Shown: positions 52,210 through 61,422 of the stretch, in pieces
Layout: each line of letters opens with the position of its first letter
Position numbering within the stretch: the stretch's first letter is position 1
Origin: Burkholderiales bacterium 39-55-53
GTDB lineage: Bacteria; Pseudomonadota; Gammaproteobacteria; Burkholderiales; Burkholderiaceae_C
Length of the DNA stretch: 64,000 bases
Assembly (NCBI GenBank): GCA_002282445.1
Contig: NCJK01000006.1
Span: 1-64,000, forward strand
Direction of reading: 5' to 3'
Made by a program: the position numbers and the translations under genes
The notes under the pieces: generated by a model
Seen by the model: only the letters and a program-made list of their open reading frames with translations
Database searches by the model: none
Told to the model about the DNA's origin: nothing

Positions 52210-53454
52210 TTATTGGTACGTTCTCGCGTCTTCAATCACCTTGCCGTCATTGGGCAAACTGCCCTCTGCAACGAGCTCGACTTCCGCGCGTAATTTTGTG
52301 ATGTCGCGCACGGCATCACCAATCTTTTGCGCCAAACCTTCAGCCTGCGCTGCTTCAACTTTGATGCACATTTGGTCGTTGGCCATTTCGCCAGTGACCA
52401 CCAAACGCGCACGCTTGATTTCAGGAAAACGCTTGACCACTTCAGCCACTTGACCTGGGTGCACAAACATACCGCGCACCTTGGTGGTTTGATCAGCACG
52501 ACCCATCCAACCCTTGATGCGCACATTGGTGCGACCTGTAGGGCATTGGCCGGGCAACACAGCAGACAAGTCGCCAGTACCAAAGCGAATCAGCGGGTAA
52601 TCGGGGTTGAGAGATGTCACCACCAACTCGCCCACTTCGCCTTCAGGCACGGGGTCGCCAGTACCGGGGCGAACAATTTCAACAATCACGCCTTCGTCAA
52701 GCACCAAACCTTCACGAGCTTCGGTTTCATAGGCAATCAAGCCAAGGTCGGCTGTTGCATAGCACTGGTAGCCGGCAATGCCGTGCCCTGCCAACCAATC
52801 GCGCAAGCTAGGAGGAAACGCTTCGCCCGACACCAAGGCTTTGGTGACGCTGGGCAACTTCACACCCATCTCGGCAGCTTTTTCCACAATGATTTTCAAG
52901 AAGCTCGGTGTGCCGATGTAGCCCGCAGGCTTTAACTCAGCCATCGCACCCACTTGCTGCTCGGTCTGACCTGTACCACCGGCAAACACAGTGCAACCAA
53001 TGGCGTGAGCACCGGTTTCCATCATCGAGCCCGCAGGCGTGAAGTGGTAGCTGAAACAGTTGTGTGCGAGTTCGCCTTGACGAAAGCCTGCGGCGTAAAT
53101 GGCACGGGCCATACGCCAGTAGTCTGCACGCGCACCTTCGGGCTCGTAAATTGTGCCGGGGCTGGCAAACACGCGCGGCATGGCTTTGCCAAAACCAATC
53201 GCTGAAAAACCGCCAAACACGTTGGTGGCGCGCTGCTCTTGCTGCTGCGCCAACAACTCGTATTTGCGAATCACAGGCAATTTGGACAATGCTTCACGCG
53301 TGGTGATGCTGGCAGCATTCACACCGGCCAAAGACTTGGCGAATGCAGGTGAATGTTTTTGTGCGTGTGCAATTTGCGCAGGCAACGCGGCCATGAGCGC
53401 AGCTTCGCGCTCGACTGGGTTACGGGTTTCGAGCGCGTCGTAGTGTTTGGACAT
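52210..53454 (-). CDS. Phenylacetate-CoA ligase-like (PaaK family) protein
   Basis: This 414-residue ANL-superfamily enzyme of the PaaK type has the acidic adenylation patch near YQCYATADLGLIAYE and FGTGDLSAVLPGQCPTG, and the C-terminal subdomain ADQTTKVRGMFVHPGQVAEV. It probably activates an aromatic or related carboxylate to its CoA ester. It closes an operon with a liv-type importer. The classical nucleotide-binding S/T/G loop is degenerate (ASPGTIYEPEG). GAGGAG lies before the ATG. Confidence 0.8.
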   Translation of the reverse strand: MSKHYDALETRNPVEREAALMAALPAQIAHAQKHSPAFAKSLAGVNAASITTREALSKLPVIRKYELLAQQQEQRATNVFGGFSAIGFGKAMPRVFASPGTIYEPEGARADYWRMARAIYAAGFRQGELAHNCFSYHFTPAGSMMETGAHAIGCTVFAGGTGQTEQQVGAMAELKPAGYIGTPSFLKIIVEKAAEMGVKLPSVTKALVSGEAFPPSLRDWLAGHGIAGYQCYATADLGLIAYETEAREGLVLDEGVIVEIVRPGTGDPVPEGEVGELVVTSLNPDYPLIRFGTGDLSAVLPGQCPTGRTNVRIKGWMGRADQTTKVRGMFVHPGQVAEVVKRFPEIKRARLVVTGEMANDQMCIKVEAAQAEGLAQKIGDAVRDITKLRAEVELVAEGSLPNDGKVIEDARTYQ

Positions 53455-53466
53455 GCAACGCTCCTC

Positions 53467-54276
53467 TTACGCCAACCAACGCTTGCGGCGTTTGTAGCTC
53501 TTGGCGTCTTTGAAGCTCTTGCGTTCGCCGCCACCCATACCGAGGTAGAACTCTTTCACGTCTTCGTTGTTGGCGAGGTCAGATGCAGCGCCGTCCATCA
53601 CAATGCGGCCCGACTCCATGATGTAGCCGTAGTCGGCGTACTTCAAAGCCATGTTGGTGTTTTGCTCTGCAATGAGGAAGGTGACTTTTTCTTTTTCGTT
53701 CAAGTCTTTGACGATGTTGAACACCTCTTCCACGATTTGCGGGGCCAAGCCCATGGAGGGCTCGTCCAACAACACCATGTTTGGGTTGGCCATCAAAGCG
53801 CGGCCAATCGCACACATTTGCTGCTCACCACCAGAGGTGTAAGCGGCTTGCGATGTACGACGCGTTTTCAAACGTGGGAAGTAGTTGTAAACCTTTTCCA
53901 AGTTGGCTTCGATCTCGCCTTTGCTGGTGCGTGTATAGCTGCCAGTGAGCAAGTTTTCTTCAATGCTCAAGTGGGCAAAGCAATGACGGCCTTCCATCAC
54001 TTGCACCACGCCGCGTTTGACGAGGTCGGCTGGTGTGAGGTTCTCGATGCGCTCACCACGCAACTCAATGCTGCCTTTGGTCACCGCACCACGCTCGCCT
54101 TGCAACAAGTTAGAAATGGCGCGCAAGGTGGTGGTTTTGCCAGCGCCATTACCGCCCAGCAATGACACGATGCTACCCTCGGGCACATTGAGCGACACGC
54201 CCTTGAGCACCAAGATGACGTGGTTGTAAATGACTTCAATGCCATTGACGTTGAGAACGATGTTGTTGGCGCTCAT
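53467..54276 (-). CDS. livF: Branched-chain amino acid-type ABC ATPase LivF
   Basis: This 269-residue ATPase has Walker A GGNGAGKTTTLRAI, signature TSGGEQQMCAIGRALM and Walker B MVLLDEPSMGLAP. It works with LivG as the second ATPase. The tail is slightly longer and basic (KSFKDAKSYKRRKRW). It is separated from the receptor gene by three hairpins. Confidence 0.9.
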   Translation of the reverse strand: MSANNIVLNVNGIEVIYNHVILVLKGVSLNVPEGSIVSLLGGNGAGKTTTLRAISNLLQGERGAVTKGSIELRGERIENLTPADLVKRGVVQVMEGRHCFAHLSIEENLLTGSYTRTSKGEIEANLEKVYNYFPRLKTRRTSQAAYTSGGEQQMCAIGRALMANPNMVLLDEPSMGLAPQIVEEVFNIVKDLNEKEKVTFLIAEQNTNMALKYADYGYIMESGRIVMDGAASDLANNEDVKEFYLGMGGGERKSFKDAKSYKRRKRWLA

Positions 54277-54320
54277 AACTTACCTTGCTAAAAAAACGTT
54301 GTTGGACTGGACCAAACCTG

Positions 54321-54395
54321 AAAGCAAACCCTGTTGTTTGCTTTGAGGTTTGGCGGCTCGTGAGAGCCGCCAAATCATCAGCCCAGAGGGCTGAT
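54321..54395 (-). promoter_or_regulatory. Three consecutive hairpins between receptor gene and livF
   Basis: Perfect stems: AAAGCAAAC/GTTTGCTTT (54321-54344), TTTGGCGGCTC/GAGCCGCCAAA (54349-54374) and ATCAGCCC/GGGCTGAT (54377-54395). They probably protect the receptor mRNA 3' end and reduce livF expression. Confidence 0.65.
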
Positions 54396-54409
54396 TTCAT
54401 GCGTCGCTG

Positions 54410-55732
54410 TTATGCGCCGCAGTCTGCTGCGCTACGACGTGTGAGTTTCTTCTCAGCGGCGTACTTGTCAGCGTATTGCTTGACCAAAGGCTTGATGATG
54501 GATTCATCGGCTTCGATCCAGTCAGACGTGAAGTTCCACTTCTTGCCGTCCCATGTGTGAACGCGTGCTGAACGCGAACCTTCGTGGTCCAAGCAAGATG
54601 TGCTGATTGGCTTCATCACAGTACCCAAGCCGAGCTTGTCGAGTGCTTTTTGGTCCAAAGTCAAGTTCTCCAAACCCCAACGGATTTGTTCGCCTGTCAT
54701 GACCTTGCCTTTGCCGTAGCGGCTTTGCGCTTGACGCACACCTTCCACAGCCAAAGCGGCGCTGACCATGCCACGGTTGTAAAGCACAGTGCCCACTTCG
54801 TCGGCTGGGCCAGTGCCCATCTTCTTGCCGTGCACGTGAGTCTTGATGTCAGCAATGATCTTGCCGCCGTCACCTGTCACGATCAAGCCGTTGTAGCCCT
54901 TGGCAGCTTCGCCCACGTCTTTGACGTCTGGCTCAGCAGCTGACCACCAAATGCCGTACATCTTCTCGCGTGGATAACCTGTGGCCACAGCTTCTTTCAA
55001 CGCGGCAGAGTTCATCACGCCCCAGCCCCACAACAAGACATAGTCTGGGCGAGCTTGACGCACTTGCAACCAAGTGGCTTTTTGCTCAACGCCTGGGTGA
55101 GCCACTGGCAACAAGCTCAGCTCAAAGCCTTGCATCTTGGCGCGCTCTTGCAAGAGTGCGATTGGCTCTTTGCCGTATGGGCTGTCGTGATAGACCAAAG
55201 CGATCTTCTTACCCTTGATGTTGCCACCTTCTTTTTTGGTGATTTGCTGCATGATGATGTCAGCGCCAGACCAATAGGTGCCCATCAGTGGGAAGTTCCA
55301 CTTGAACACTTGACCATCGCTGGACTCTGAACGGCCATAGCCGCCAGTGATGAGCGAGTTTTTGTCGTTAGGGGCTTTCTCAGTCAAAGCGAATGTGATA
55401 CCAGTCGACAAAGGCTGGAAGATCGCGCCTTGAGCTTTGCCCTTCAGGCGCTCGTAGCACTCCACACCGCGGTCAGTGGCGTAAGCGGTGTCGCACTCTT
55501 CAAAAGAGATCTTGACGCCGTTGATACCACCATCACGTGCATTGATGACTTTCAAATAGTCAGCATAGCCGTTGGCCCATGGCACACCGTTGGGTGCATA
55601 AGCGCCCGTGCGGTATGGCAACACGGGGAAGAATTGCTCTTTAGCTTGCGCTTGAGCGGATGTGGTGACCACAGCGCTGGCCAAACCAGTTGCTGCAACG
55701 GCCACAGCCATCATGAGGGAACGAATTTTCAT
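54410..55732 (-). CDS. Liv-type ABC transporter substrate-binding protein
   Basis: This 440-residue periplasmic receptor has a signal (MKIRSLMMAVAVAATGLASA) ending near AQAQA. It belongs to the type I periplasmic-binding fold, with FFPVLPYRTGAYAPNGVPWA at the start of the mature chain. It is larger than LivJ/K, like the group found with aromatic-acid and CoA-ligase genes. The substrate is not determined. The start at 55732 is given by the signal peptide. Confidence 0.88.
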   Translation of the reverse strand: MKIRSLMMAVAVAATGLASAVVTTSAQAQAKEQFFPVLPYRTGAYAPNGVPWANGYADYLKVINARDGGINGVKISFEECDTAYATDRGVECYERLKGKAQGAIFQPLSTGITFALTEKAPNDKNSLITGGYGRSESSDGQVFKWNFPLMGTYWSGADIIMQQITKKEGGNIKGKKIALVYHDSPYGKEPIALLQERAKMQGFELSLLPVAHPGVEQKATWLQVRQARPDYVLLWGWGVMNSAALKEAVATGYPREKMYGIWWSAAEPDVKDVGEAAKGYNGLIVTGDGGKIIADIKTHVHGKKMGTGPADEVGTVLYNRGMVSAALAVEGVRQAQSRYGKGKVMTGEQIRWGLENLTLDQKALDKLGLGTVMKPISTSCLDHEGSRSARVHTWDGKKWNFTSDWIEADESIIKPLVKQYADKYAAEKKLTRRSAADCGA

Positions 55733-55775
55733 TGAAGTCTCCTTAGAAAAATTATGCGAACACCAGAAAACCAAC

Positions 55776-56852
55776 TCAGTGAGGAAACGGCCACAAACGC
55801 AGCTTTTGTTTACCCACACTCCACAACTTGGCCAAGCCATGCGGCTCGACGATCAAGAACCAAACAATCAAAGCACCGAAGATCATTTGCTCGGCATGCG
55901 TCAAAGCAGCGGTGCTGACCTCGATGCCCGCCATCGCCCCGAGGGATGGCAAGATCAAATTGATCGCAATGGGCAGCACCACAATGAAGGCCGCGCCAAA
56001 GAAGCTACCCATGATGGAGCCCATACCACCCAAGATGACCATGAACAACAACTGGAATGAACGGTCCACAGAGAACGCCGCTGGCTCCCAAGAACCGAGG
56101 TAAACGAAGGCCCACAAAGCGCCAGCCACGCCCACAATAAATGAGCTCACAGCAAAAGCGCTGAGCTTGGCGTACATCGGGCGAATGCCGATCACGGCAG
56201 CCGCCACGTCCATGTCGCGAATGGCCATCCACTCACGGCCAATCGCGCTACGCACGAGGTTTTTAGCAAGCAAACCAAACACCACCAAGAACACCAAACA
56301 GAAGGTGTATTTTTCGTATGGCGTGTTGATGGGCATGCCAAACACTTGCAAGTCGGCCACAGAGGCTGTGCCAGAAGCTGAATCGTTGGTGAACCACTTG
56401 ATACGCAGGAACGCCCAGTCACAGAAGAACTGCGCGGCCAGCGTGGCCACTGCCAAATACAGGCCCTTCACACGCAAACTTGGAATGCCAAAGAACATGC
56501 CGACCAAGGTAGCGAAGAAACCACCCATCAGCAAAGCCACGATCAGCGGCATGCCTTCGATACGCACAAAGAAGTTGTAAGCGGCATAAGCCCCCACCGC
56601 CATGAAAGCACCAGAGCCCAGGGAGATCTGGCCGCAGTAACCCACCAAGATGTTCACACCCAAAGCAGCGAGGGACAAGATGAGGAAGGGAATAAGAATC
56701 GCGCGCAACATGTATTCATCAGCGAGCATGGGCACGCCGATGAATGCAAATGCGATGAGCAGCAACACGCCAATGCGGTCTTGCGTGATCGGGAAGATCT
56801 GCTGATCTTCCTTGTAAGTGGTTTTGAATTGACCGTTTTCTCTGTAAAACAT
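55776..56852 (-). CDS. livM: Liv-type ABC permease LivM
   Basis: This 358-residue permease has about ten helices. Family strings are GYCGQISLGSGAFMAVGAYA and GREWMAIRDMDVAAAVIGI. It begins 12 bases after livH on the same transcript. An N-terminal hydrophilic stretch of about 25 residues precedes the first helix. Confidence 0.92.
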   Translation of the reverse strand: MFYRENGQFKTTYKEDQQIFPITQDRIGVLLLIAFAFIGVPMLADEYMLRAILIPFLILSLAALGVNILVGYCGQISLGSGAFMAVGAYAAYNFFVRIEGMPLIVALLMGGFFATLVGMFFGIPSLRVKGLYLAVATLAAQFFCDWAFLRIKWFTNDSASGTASVADLQVFGMPINTPYEKYTFCLVFLVVFGLLAKNLVRSAIGREWMAIRDMDVAAAVIGIRPMYAKLSAFAVSSFIVGVAGALWAFVYLGSWEPAAFSVDRSFQLLFMVILGGMGSIMGSFFGAAFIVVLPIAINLILPSLGAMAGIEVSTAALTHAEQMIFGALIVWFLIVEPHGLAKLWSVGKQKLRLWPFPH

Positions 56853-56863
56853 GTTTCTTTTCC

Positions 56864-57793
56864 TTACACGCGGTCGATGATCTTCTCGCCGAAGAGACCT
56901 TGTGGACGAACCAACAAAAAGCCCAAGGCCAAGACATAAGCAAACCAAATTTCGATACCACCGCCCACATAGGGGCCGAGGAACACTTCAGACAATTTCT
57001 CGCCCACACCGATGATCAGGCCGCCGATGATGGCGCCGGGCACGGATGTCAGGCCACCCAAAATCACCACCGGCAAGGCACGCAAAGCCACGGTGGAGAG
57101 TGAGAACTGAACGCCCAACTTAGAACCCCAAATCATGCCGGCCACCAAAGCCACCACACCGGCGACACACCAAACGATGACCCAAATGCGGTTGAGTGGA
57201 ATACCAATGGATTGAGCCGCTTGGTGGTCATCCGCCACAGCGCGCAAGGCGCGACCGGTGGTGGTCTTTTGGAAGAACACACTGAGCAAGGCAACCAGTG
57301 CAGCTGCGATCACGGCCGCGACCAAGTCTTCTTGGTTGATCATGATGCCGCCGTCAAAAGTAGACTGCATCAACAACAACGGTTCTTTGGGCATGCCCAC
57401 GTCAATTTTGTAGATGTCGCTGCCGAAGATGGTTTGACCCACACCGTCCAAGAAATAGGTAATACCCAAGGTCGCCATCAACAAGGTCGTGCCTTCTTGG
57501 TTGACCAAGTGACGCAACACCAAGTATTCAATCACCCAAGCCACGATGAACATCACCGCCGCAGCGCCAGCGAAGGCCAGCAAGTTGACGAGCACAAAGT
57601 GGGTGATGCCAAAGTACATCGGGATCCATTCGCCAAAGCGGGCCATGGCCAACGCAGCAAACAACACCATCGCACCTTGCGCGAAGTTAAACACGCCAGA
57701 GGCTTTGTAAATCAGCACGAAGCCGAGGGCCACCAACGAATACAGCATGCCTGCCATGAGGCCGCCGAAGAGGGTTTCAAGAAAAAATCCCAT
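56864..57793 (-). CDS. livH: Liv-type ABC permease LivH
   Basis: This 309-residue permease starts MGFFLETLFGGLMAGMLYSL, with FVLIYKASGVFNFAQGAMVL and GRALRAVADDHQAAQSIGI as family marks. It pairs with LivM. AAGGA lies before the ATG, and livG ends 10 bases upstream. Confidence 0.92.
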   Translation of the reverse strand: MGFFLETLFGGLMAGMLYSLVALGFVLIYKASGVFNFAQGAMVLFAALAMARFGEWIPMYFGITHFVLVNLLAFAGAAAVMFIVAWVIEYLVLRHLVNQEGTTLLMATLGITYFLDGVGQTIFGSDIYKIDVGMPKEPLLLMQSTFDGGIMINQEDLVAAVIAAALVALLSVFFQKTTTGRALRAVADDHQAAQSIGIPLNRIWVIVWCVAGVVALVAGMIWGSKLGVQFSLSTVALRALPVVILGGLTSVPGAIIGGLIIGVGEKLSEVFLGPYVGGGIEIWFAYVLALGFLLVRPQGLFGEKIIDRV

Positions 57794-57803
57794 GGTCTTG
57801 TCC

Positions 57804-58586
57804 TTAGTGTGAAGTGCCGAGGTAAGCGCTGATCACTTCCTCGTTGTTGCGCACCTCATCGGGGGTGCCGTCGCCGATCTTTTTGCCGTAGTCGAGCACA
57901 ACCACGCGATCAGAAATATCCATCACCACACCCATGTCGTGTTCGATCAACACGATGGTGGTGCCAAATTCGTCGTTCACGTCCAAGATGAAGCGACACA
58001 TGTCTTGCTTCTCTTCCACGTTCATACCGGCCATGGGCTCGTCGAGCAACAACACTTGCGGCTCAAGCGCCAGCGCGCGTCCTAAGTCCACACGCTTTTG
58101 CAAACCGTAGGGCAACTGGCCCACAGGTGTTTTACGGAAGGCTTGAATTTCAAGGAAGTCGATGATGCGCTCGACTTTTTCGCGATGCATCATTTCTTCT
58201 TGCTCTGCGGGGCCAATGCGCAAGGCTTGCATGAAGAGATTGCTCTTCATGCGCAGGTTACGGCCCGTCATGATGTTGTCGAGCACGCTCATGCCTTTGA
58301 ACAAAGCTAAGTTTTGAAAGGTGCGCGCAATGCCCATGGTGGCCACTTGGTGGCTGTCCATGTGGTCAAAAGTTTGGCCACGAAAGGTGATGGAGCCCTC
58401 TTGCGGCGTGTACACACCGTTGATGCAGTTGAGCATCGAGCTCTTACCTGCGCCGTTGGGGCCAATGATGGCGCGCACTTCGTGCTCTTTGACGTTGAAC
58501 GAAATGTCCGTCAACGCCTTCACGCCGCCGAAACGCAAACTGATGTTGTTGACGTCGAGGATGACGTCGCCGATTTTCTTACTCAT
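57804..58586 (-). CDS. livG: Liv-type ABC ATPase LivG
   Basis: This 260-residue ATPase has Walker A GPNGAGKSSMLNC, signature-region LPYGLQKRVDLGRALALEPQ and Walker B VLLLDEPMAGMN. Its start overlaps the acyl-CoA ligase stop as ATGA, proving tight coupling of ligase and importer. Confidence 0.92.
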   Translation of the reverse strand: MSKKIGDVILDVNNISLRFGGVKALTDISFNVKEHEVRAIIGPNGAGKSSMLNCINGVYTPQEGSITFRGQTFDHMDSHQVATMGIARTFQNLALFKGMSVLDNIMTGRNLRMKSNLFMQALRIGPAEQEEMMHREKVERIIDFLEIQAFRKTPVGQLPYGLQKRVDLGRALALEPQVLLLDEPMAGMNVEEKQDMCRFILDVNDEFGTTIVLIEHDMGVVMDISDRVVVLDYGKKIGDGTPDEVRNNEEVISAYLGTSH

Positions 58587-60529
58587 GCTGCTTTCCCCAC
58601 AGGTGCGAAGGTTTTCGCGTCTGACAGTTTCAATGTCGCGCTGACGCTGCCTGTGCGGCCGTCTTCAAACTTCACTTGGGTTTCAATGAATTGTTCGGTT
58701 GCGCCGTTGTAGAGCGCGGTGACCAAGGCGTCGTATTTTTCGGCGATGAAGCCACGACGCACTTTGTTGGTACGTGTCAGCTCGCCGTCGTCCGCATCCA
58801 ACTCTTTGTGCAAAACGAGGAAGCGGCTCACTTGGCTACCGGCCAAGAGTTCATCAGCTGCCAAATCGGCGTTGACTTTTTCAACGCACTCTTTGATCAG
58901 CTGATATACCTCAGGCTTTTGCGCCAAATCGGTGTAGCCAGCGTAGGGCAAGTTGCGACGCTCAGCCCAGTTACCTACGGCTTCCATGTCGATGTTGATC
59001 ATCACGCACACTTTTTCGCGTTGGTCGCCATAGGCCACCACTTCTTTGATGTGCGGGAAGAACTTGAGTTTGTTCTCCACGTACTTCGGTGCAAACATAG
59101 CACCGTCGTTTTCGCCGCCTTTGATGCGACCCACGTCTTTGACACGGTCGATGATTTTCAAGTGACCATGCGCATCCAAGAAACCTGCATCACTGGTGTG
59201 ATACCAGCCGTCAGCAGTGAGCACTTCAGCGGTGGCCTTGTCGTTCTTGTAGTAGCCCTTGAGCAGGCCTGGTGACTTGACCAAGATTTCGCCGTTGTCT
59301 GCCACTTTGATTTCTACACCGGAGCAAGGCACGCCCACGGTGTCGGCGCGAGCTTCGTGGTCGGGCTGCAAGCAGACGAACACGGCGGTTTCTGTGGAAC
59401 CATAAAGCTGCTTCAAGTTCACGCCAATGGCGCGATAGAAGCTGAACAGATCTGGGCCAATCGCCTCACCTGCGGTGTAGGCCACGCGCACACGGCTCAT
59501 GCCGAGGTTGTTGCGCAGTGGGCCATACACAAAGAAGTTACCCAATGTGTAGAGCAAGCTGCCGGCCAAACCAATGGATTTGCCATCCATTTTGGTGGGG
59601 CCGTATTTGCGAGCCACGTCCATGAAGTAATGGAACATACCGCGCTTGAGTGCGCTGGCATCTTCCATGCGAATCATCACACTGGTCAGCAAGCCTTCAA
59701 ACACGCGGGGTGGCGCGAAGTAGTAAGTGGGGCCAACTTCTTTCAAGTCGATGGTGACGGTGGCAGCCGACTCGGGGCAGTTCACCACATAACCGCAGTA
59801 CAACCACTGGGCGTAACTGAAGATGTTTTGACCAATCCAAGCGGGTGGCAAATAGGCCAACACGTCTTCGTGAGAGGTGAGTTTGTCGAACAAAGCGCCA
59901 GCTTCAGCACGGTTGATGAGCGAGTTGTGCGTGTGCACGACACCTTTGGGGTTACCTGTTGTACCCGAGGTGAAGAACATCGCGCCGACGTCGTCGGTGT
60001 GCGCTTTTTCAACTTCGTCTTTGAAAAACTCAGGATGCTGCTTTGCAAACACCTCGCCAGCCGCGAGCAATTCTTCGATTGACCCCAGACCTGGCTCGTC
60101 GTACTTGCGAAGACCGCGTGGATCATCAAAGAAGATGCGTGCAATTTGTGGGCATTGCTCACGAATCTCGAGCAGCTTGTCGACTTGTTCTTGGTCCTCC
60201 ACCACCGCAAAACGCACTTCGGCGTTGTTGAGTGGGAACACGCACTCTGGCGCTGCCGCGTCTTGATACAGAGGAATTGGGATTGCGCCCAATGATTGCG
60301 CCGCCAGCATGGTGGCGTAAAGGCGGGGGCGGTTGGAACCAATCACCACCATGTGCTCGTTGCGCGTGAGCCCTGCTTGGTGCAAGCCGCACGCCATGTG
60401 CTCCACCATCTTGGCCATGTCGGCCCAAGTGGTGGTTTGCCAAATGCCGTATTCCTTCTCACGCATGGCGGGCGCTGCGGGACGCTCGCTGGCATGCTTG
60501 AGTAACAGTCGTGGGAACGTGGTCTGCAT
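58583..60529 (-). CDS. Long-chain acyl-CoA synthetase-like AMP-binding protein
   Basis: This 648-residue ANL enzyme has the phosphate loop FFTSGTTGNPKGVVHTHN, the QLYGSTETAVFV motif, WYHTSDAGFLDAHGHLKIID and the late KDVGRIKGGE. It activates a carboxylate with ATP and CoA; fatty or aromatic acids are possible. It is the first gene of the operon acs-livG-livH-livM-receptor-livF-paaK. The ATG at 60529 has AAGGA upstream; an upstream TTG is less likely. Confidence 0.88.
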   Translation of the reverse strand: MQTTFPRLLLKHASERPAAPAMREKEYGIWQTTTWADMAKMVEHMACGLHQAGLTRNEHMVVIGSNRPRLYATMLAAQSLGAIPIPLYQDAAAPECVFPLNNAEVRFAVVEDQEQVDKLLEIREQCPQIARIFFDDPRGLRKYDEPGLGSIEELLAAGEVFAKQHPEFFKDEVEKAHTDDVGAMFFTSGTTGNPKGVVHTHNSLINRAEAGALFDKLTSHEDVLAYLPPAWIGQNIFSYAQWLYCGYVVNCPESAATVTIDLKEVGPTYYFAPPRVFEGLLTSVMIRMEDASALKRGMFHYFMDVARKYGPTKMDGKSIGLAGSLLYTLGNFFVYGPLRNNLGMSRVRVAYTAGEAIGPDLFSFYRAIGVNLKQLYGSTETAVFVCLQPDHEARADTVGVPCSGVEIKVADNGEILVKSPGLLKGYYKNDKATAEVLTADGWYHTSDAGFLDAHGHLKIIDRVKDVGRIKGGENDGAMFAPKYVENKLKFFPHIKEVVAYGDQREKVCVMINIDMEAVGNWAERRNLPYAGYTDLAQKPEVYQLIKECVEKVNADLAADELLAGSQVSRFLVLHKELDADDGELTRTNKVRRGFIAEKYDALVTALYNGATEQFIETQVKFEDGRTGSVSATLKLSDAKTFAPVGKAA

Positions 60530-60614
60530 TCCTAATCCTTGCGTTGTGTTCGACAAAAAATCATGACGCGCAAGAACTGCGCTTCAGATGTTGGGTGCGA
60601 TAGTAGGCTCGGGT

Positions 60615-60644
60615 TTGACGCCAAGTTGTCGTTTCGACGACAAT
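60615..60644 (+). promoter_or_regulatory. Promoter with overlapping 18-base operator upstream of the CRP/FNR gene
   Basis: TTGACG (60615-60620) and GACAAT (60639-60644) are 18 bases apart. The perfect inverted repeat TTGTCGT-TTCG-ACGACAA (60626-60643) fills the spacer and -10 box, a repressor-type position between divergent genes. Confidence 0.5.
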
Positions 60645-60702
60645 CTAGGGTAGACACTGAGCAGTGATTACCCGAATAAAACTTTTGACTTGATTGACGG
60701 CT

Positions 60703-61410
60703 ATGGCAAATGCATCGAGTGTTTTTCAGCGCAGACGTAGCGCAACCCCCTCCGAATTGGCCGCCATCCCATGGCTTGCATTGTTGACTTTGAACGAGCG
60801 CAAACGCATCGAATCTCAAGTGGTGGTGAGCGATCCCATGCCTGGCGACTATGTGTGCCGCATGGGACGTGAAGCCACCTTTTGGTTTGGTGTGGTGGAA
60901 GGCCTGTTGAAAATGAGCACTGACAGCGCCAGCGGCCGCACCATCACCTTCACGGGCGTGCCGCCCGGCGGCTGGTTTGGCGAGGGCACAGCGATCAAGC
61001 GTGAGACTTACCGCTACAACATCATGGCGCTGCGGCACAGCGTGGTGGCTGGCATTCCTGTCGACACCTTTCACTGGTTGCTCGACAACTCGATTGGCTT
61101 TAACCGCTTTGTGATGAATCAACTCAACGAGCGTTTGGCACAGTTCATTGAAGCACGCGAGATTGACCGCTCCACTGACCCCGATGTGCGCGTAGCGAGA
61201 AACTTGGCCACACTGTTTAATCCCACGCTCTACCCAGGCGTGGGCGAGGTGTTGCGCATCACTCAGCAAGAGTTGGCCTACCTCGTTGGCTTGTCGCGCC
61301 AGCGCGTGAATGTCGCGTTGAATCGTCTCGAAGAGCAAGGCGCGATTCGCATTGAATACGGCGGCATGCGCGTGCTCAACCTTTCGGCTTTACGCGCCAG
61401 TGGCACTTAG
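60703..61410 (+). CDS. CRP/FNR-family regulator
   Basis: This 235-residue protein has an N-terminal cyclic-nucleotide-type fold and a C-terminal winged HTH (ITQQELAYLVGLSRQRVNVA). The recognition helix SRQRVNVAL differs from CRP, and the phosphate cassette (WFGEGTAIKRETYRYNI) lacks the PR-x-A/S core, so cAMP binding is doubtful. It is divergent from the acyl-CoA ligase/liv operon and is a likely regulator of it. The ATG at 60703 is chosen over an upstream TTG. Confidence 0.82.
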   Translation: MANASSVFQRRRSATPSELAAIPWLALLTLNERKRIESQVVVSDPMPGDYVCRMGREATFWFGVVEGLLKMSTDSASGRTITFTGVPPGGWFGEGTAIKRETYRYNIMALRHSVVAGIPVDTFHWLLDNSIGFNRFVMNQLNERLAQFIEAREIDRSTDPDVRVARNLATLFNPTLYPGVGEVLRITQQELAYLVGLSRQRVNVALNRLEEQGAIRIEYGGMRVLNLSALRASGT

Positions 61411-61422
61411 AATTTGCCCCTT

